Source: Gammaproteobacteria bacterium (GTDB taxonomy: Bacteria > Pseudomonadota > Gammaproteobacteria > Steroidobacterales > JABDKV01). Taken from it: a stretch of 6,071 nucleotides of DNA. Below, in pieces: positions 5,738 to 6,071 of the stretch. The translations under genes and the position numbers were made by a program. The notes beneath the pieces were generated by a model, which was not told the origin of the DNA, searched no databases, and worked only from the letters and a program-made list of their open reading frames with translations. The stretch spans positions 1-6,071 of the forward strand of contig JAOTXR010000144.1 in NCBI GenBank assembly GCA_029862285.1, given 5' to 3'. Position 1 is the first letter of the stretch. The number at the start of each line of letters is the position of its first letter.

Positions 5738-6071
5738 ATGGCAAACCAGCATCCAGGTTTGGTCAATCTCAATATGAGCAAGGTAGTCCTGACGGCACAG
5801 CAGCTGCTCGAAGATTCATTCCAGCTGGGCAGCATGGTGTTGCAGAGCGGCTTCAAGCCCACACTCATCGTCGCGATTTGGCGCGGCGGCACACCCGTGG
5901 GCATGGCTGTGCAGGAACTGGTCGGCTACTGTTGTATTGACTCGGATCATATTGCTATCCGTACCTCATCTTACTCGGGCGTGGACGAGCGCATGGCCAA
6001 GGTCAGTGTGCACGGCCTGGATTACATTATCGACAAGGTTGTGCCGGAAGACCGGGTTCTGATTGTCGATG
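5738..6071 (+). CDS. Second purine-type phosphoribosyltransferase, 3' partial
   Basis: An open frame runs from ATG 5738 off the right edge (111 codons visible, no stop). It is a paralogue of the minus-strand gene: numbering from ATG 5738, LLEDSFQLGSMV (23-34), FKPTLIVAIWRGG (39-51), VGMAVQEL (54-61), DHIAIRTSSYSG (70-81), VHGLDYIIDKVV (91-102) and VLIVD (107-111) all have counterparts. By hand, about 42 of 84 residues match in the alignable blocks. WRGG is the pyrophosphate-loop region; the PRPP loop is entered but cut after VLIVD. It lacks a few residues that the neighbour has before VHGL. Two starts compete: ATG 5738 has an AGGG site 8 bases upstream, while ATG 5774 aligns with the paralogue start and is compatible with the TATAAT box. 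The base used is unknown; a purine salvage role is inferred from family and context. Confidence 0.85.
   Translation, partial: MANQHPGLVNLNMSKVVLTAQQLLEDSFQLGSMVLQSGFKPTLIVAIWRGGTPVGMAVQELVGYCCIDSDHIAIRTSSYSGVDERMAKVSVHGLDYIIDKVVPEDRVLIVD

Larger units (their letters stand above)
5684..5773. promoter_or_regulatory. Divergent promoter region with palindromic -10 box
   Basis: This stretch separates the two phosphoribosyltransferase genes if the minus gene starts at TTG 5683 and the plus gene at ATG 5774. ATTATAAT at 5732-5739 is its own reverse complement, so a perfect TATAAT reads on the plus strand (5734-5739) and on the minus strand (5737-5732). A fair plus-strand -35 candidate is GTGACT at 5713-5718, with a short 15-base spacer; no good -35 is placed correctly for the minus strand. 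A second minus-strand candidate -10 is GATAAT (5708-5703). Transcription from the shared box would start near 5746 (plus) and near 5725 (minus). The -10 match is seen; promoter activity is inferred. Confidence 0.5.

Noticed and set aside
5684..5752. ATG start at 5752 for the minus-strand phosphoribosyltransferase
   Set aside because: The 23 extra residues have no family likeness and no ribosome site, and they would cross the shared promoter and the start of the divergent gene. TTG 5683 has an AGGA site and matches the paralogue N-terminus.

Overview
The window is a piece of bacterial purine-degradation DNA. Gene density is very high, composition is moderately GC-rich, and the set of families (PuuD with a C-terminal cytochrome c, PuuE-type allantoinase, OHCU decarboxylase, allantoicase, AllA-type ureidoglycolate lyase, GuaD) points to a Gram-negative proteobacterium. 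A gammaproteobacterium is my best guess from protein style, but the sequence alone does not prove it.

Positions 1-5106 hold six plus-strand genes packed as one apparent operon: puuD (5' end outside the window), puuE, uraD, alc, allA and guaD. Every junction overlaps by 4-8 bp or has a gap of only 3 bp. Two genes use non-ATG starts (TTG for puuE, GTG for alc). Those starts were chosen from family N-termini, stop/start overlaps and, for alc, a Shine-Dalgarno site.

Together the genes cover almost the whole oxidative route. Guanine goes to xanthine (GuaD). Urate goes to 5-hydroxyisourate (PuuD). OHCU goes to (S)-allantoin (UraD), then to allantoate (PuuE), then to ureidoglycolate plus urea (Alc), then to glyoxylate plus urea (AllA). 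Not seen here are the xanthine-to-urate step (xanthine dehydrogenase), 5-hydroxyisourate hydrolase (uraH), urease or urea carboxylase, and any regulator. Some of these may lie upstream.

Positions 5096-5683 carry a minus-strand phosphoribosyltransferase that runs tail-to-tail into guaD with an 11-bp overlap. From 5738 a second, homologous phosphoribosyltransferase runs on the plus strand and leaves the window at 6071. The two paralogues are divergently transcribed from a short region (5684-5773, depending on start choice). This region holds a palindromic ATTATAAT that reads as a perfect TATAAT box on both strands, and a 12-bp direct repeat with 30-bp spacing.

Most of the window is a known pathway. 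The least explained part is the divergent phosphoribosyltransferase pair and its shared control region beside a purine-degradation operon, where salvage and catabolism could be balanced. No RNA genes, CRISPR arrays, insertion sequences or integration sites were seen. There is no stretch over 300 bases without a gene.
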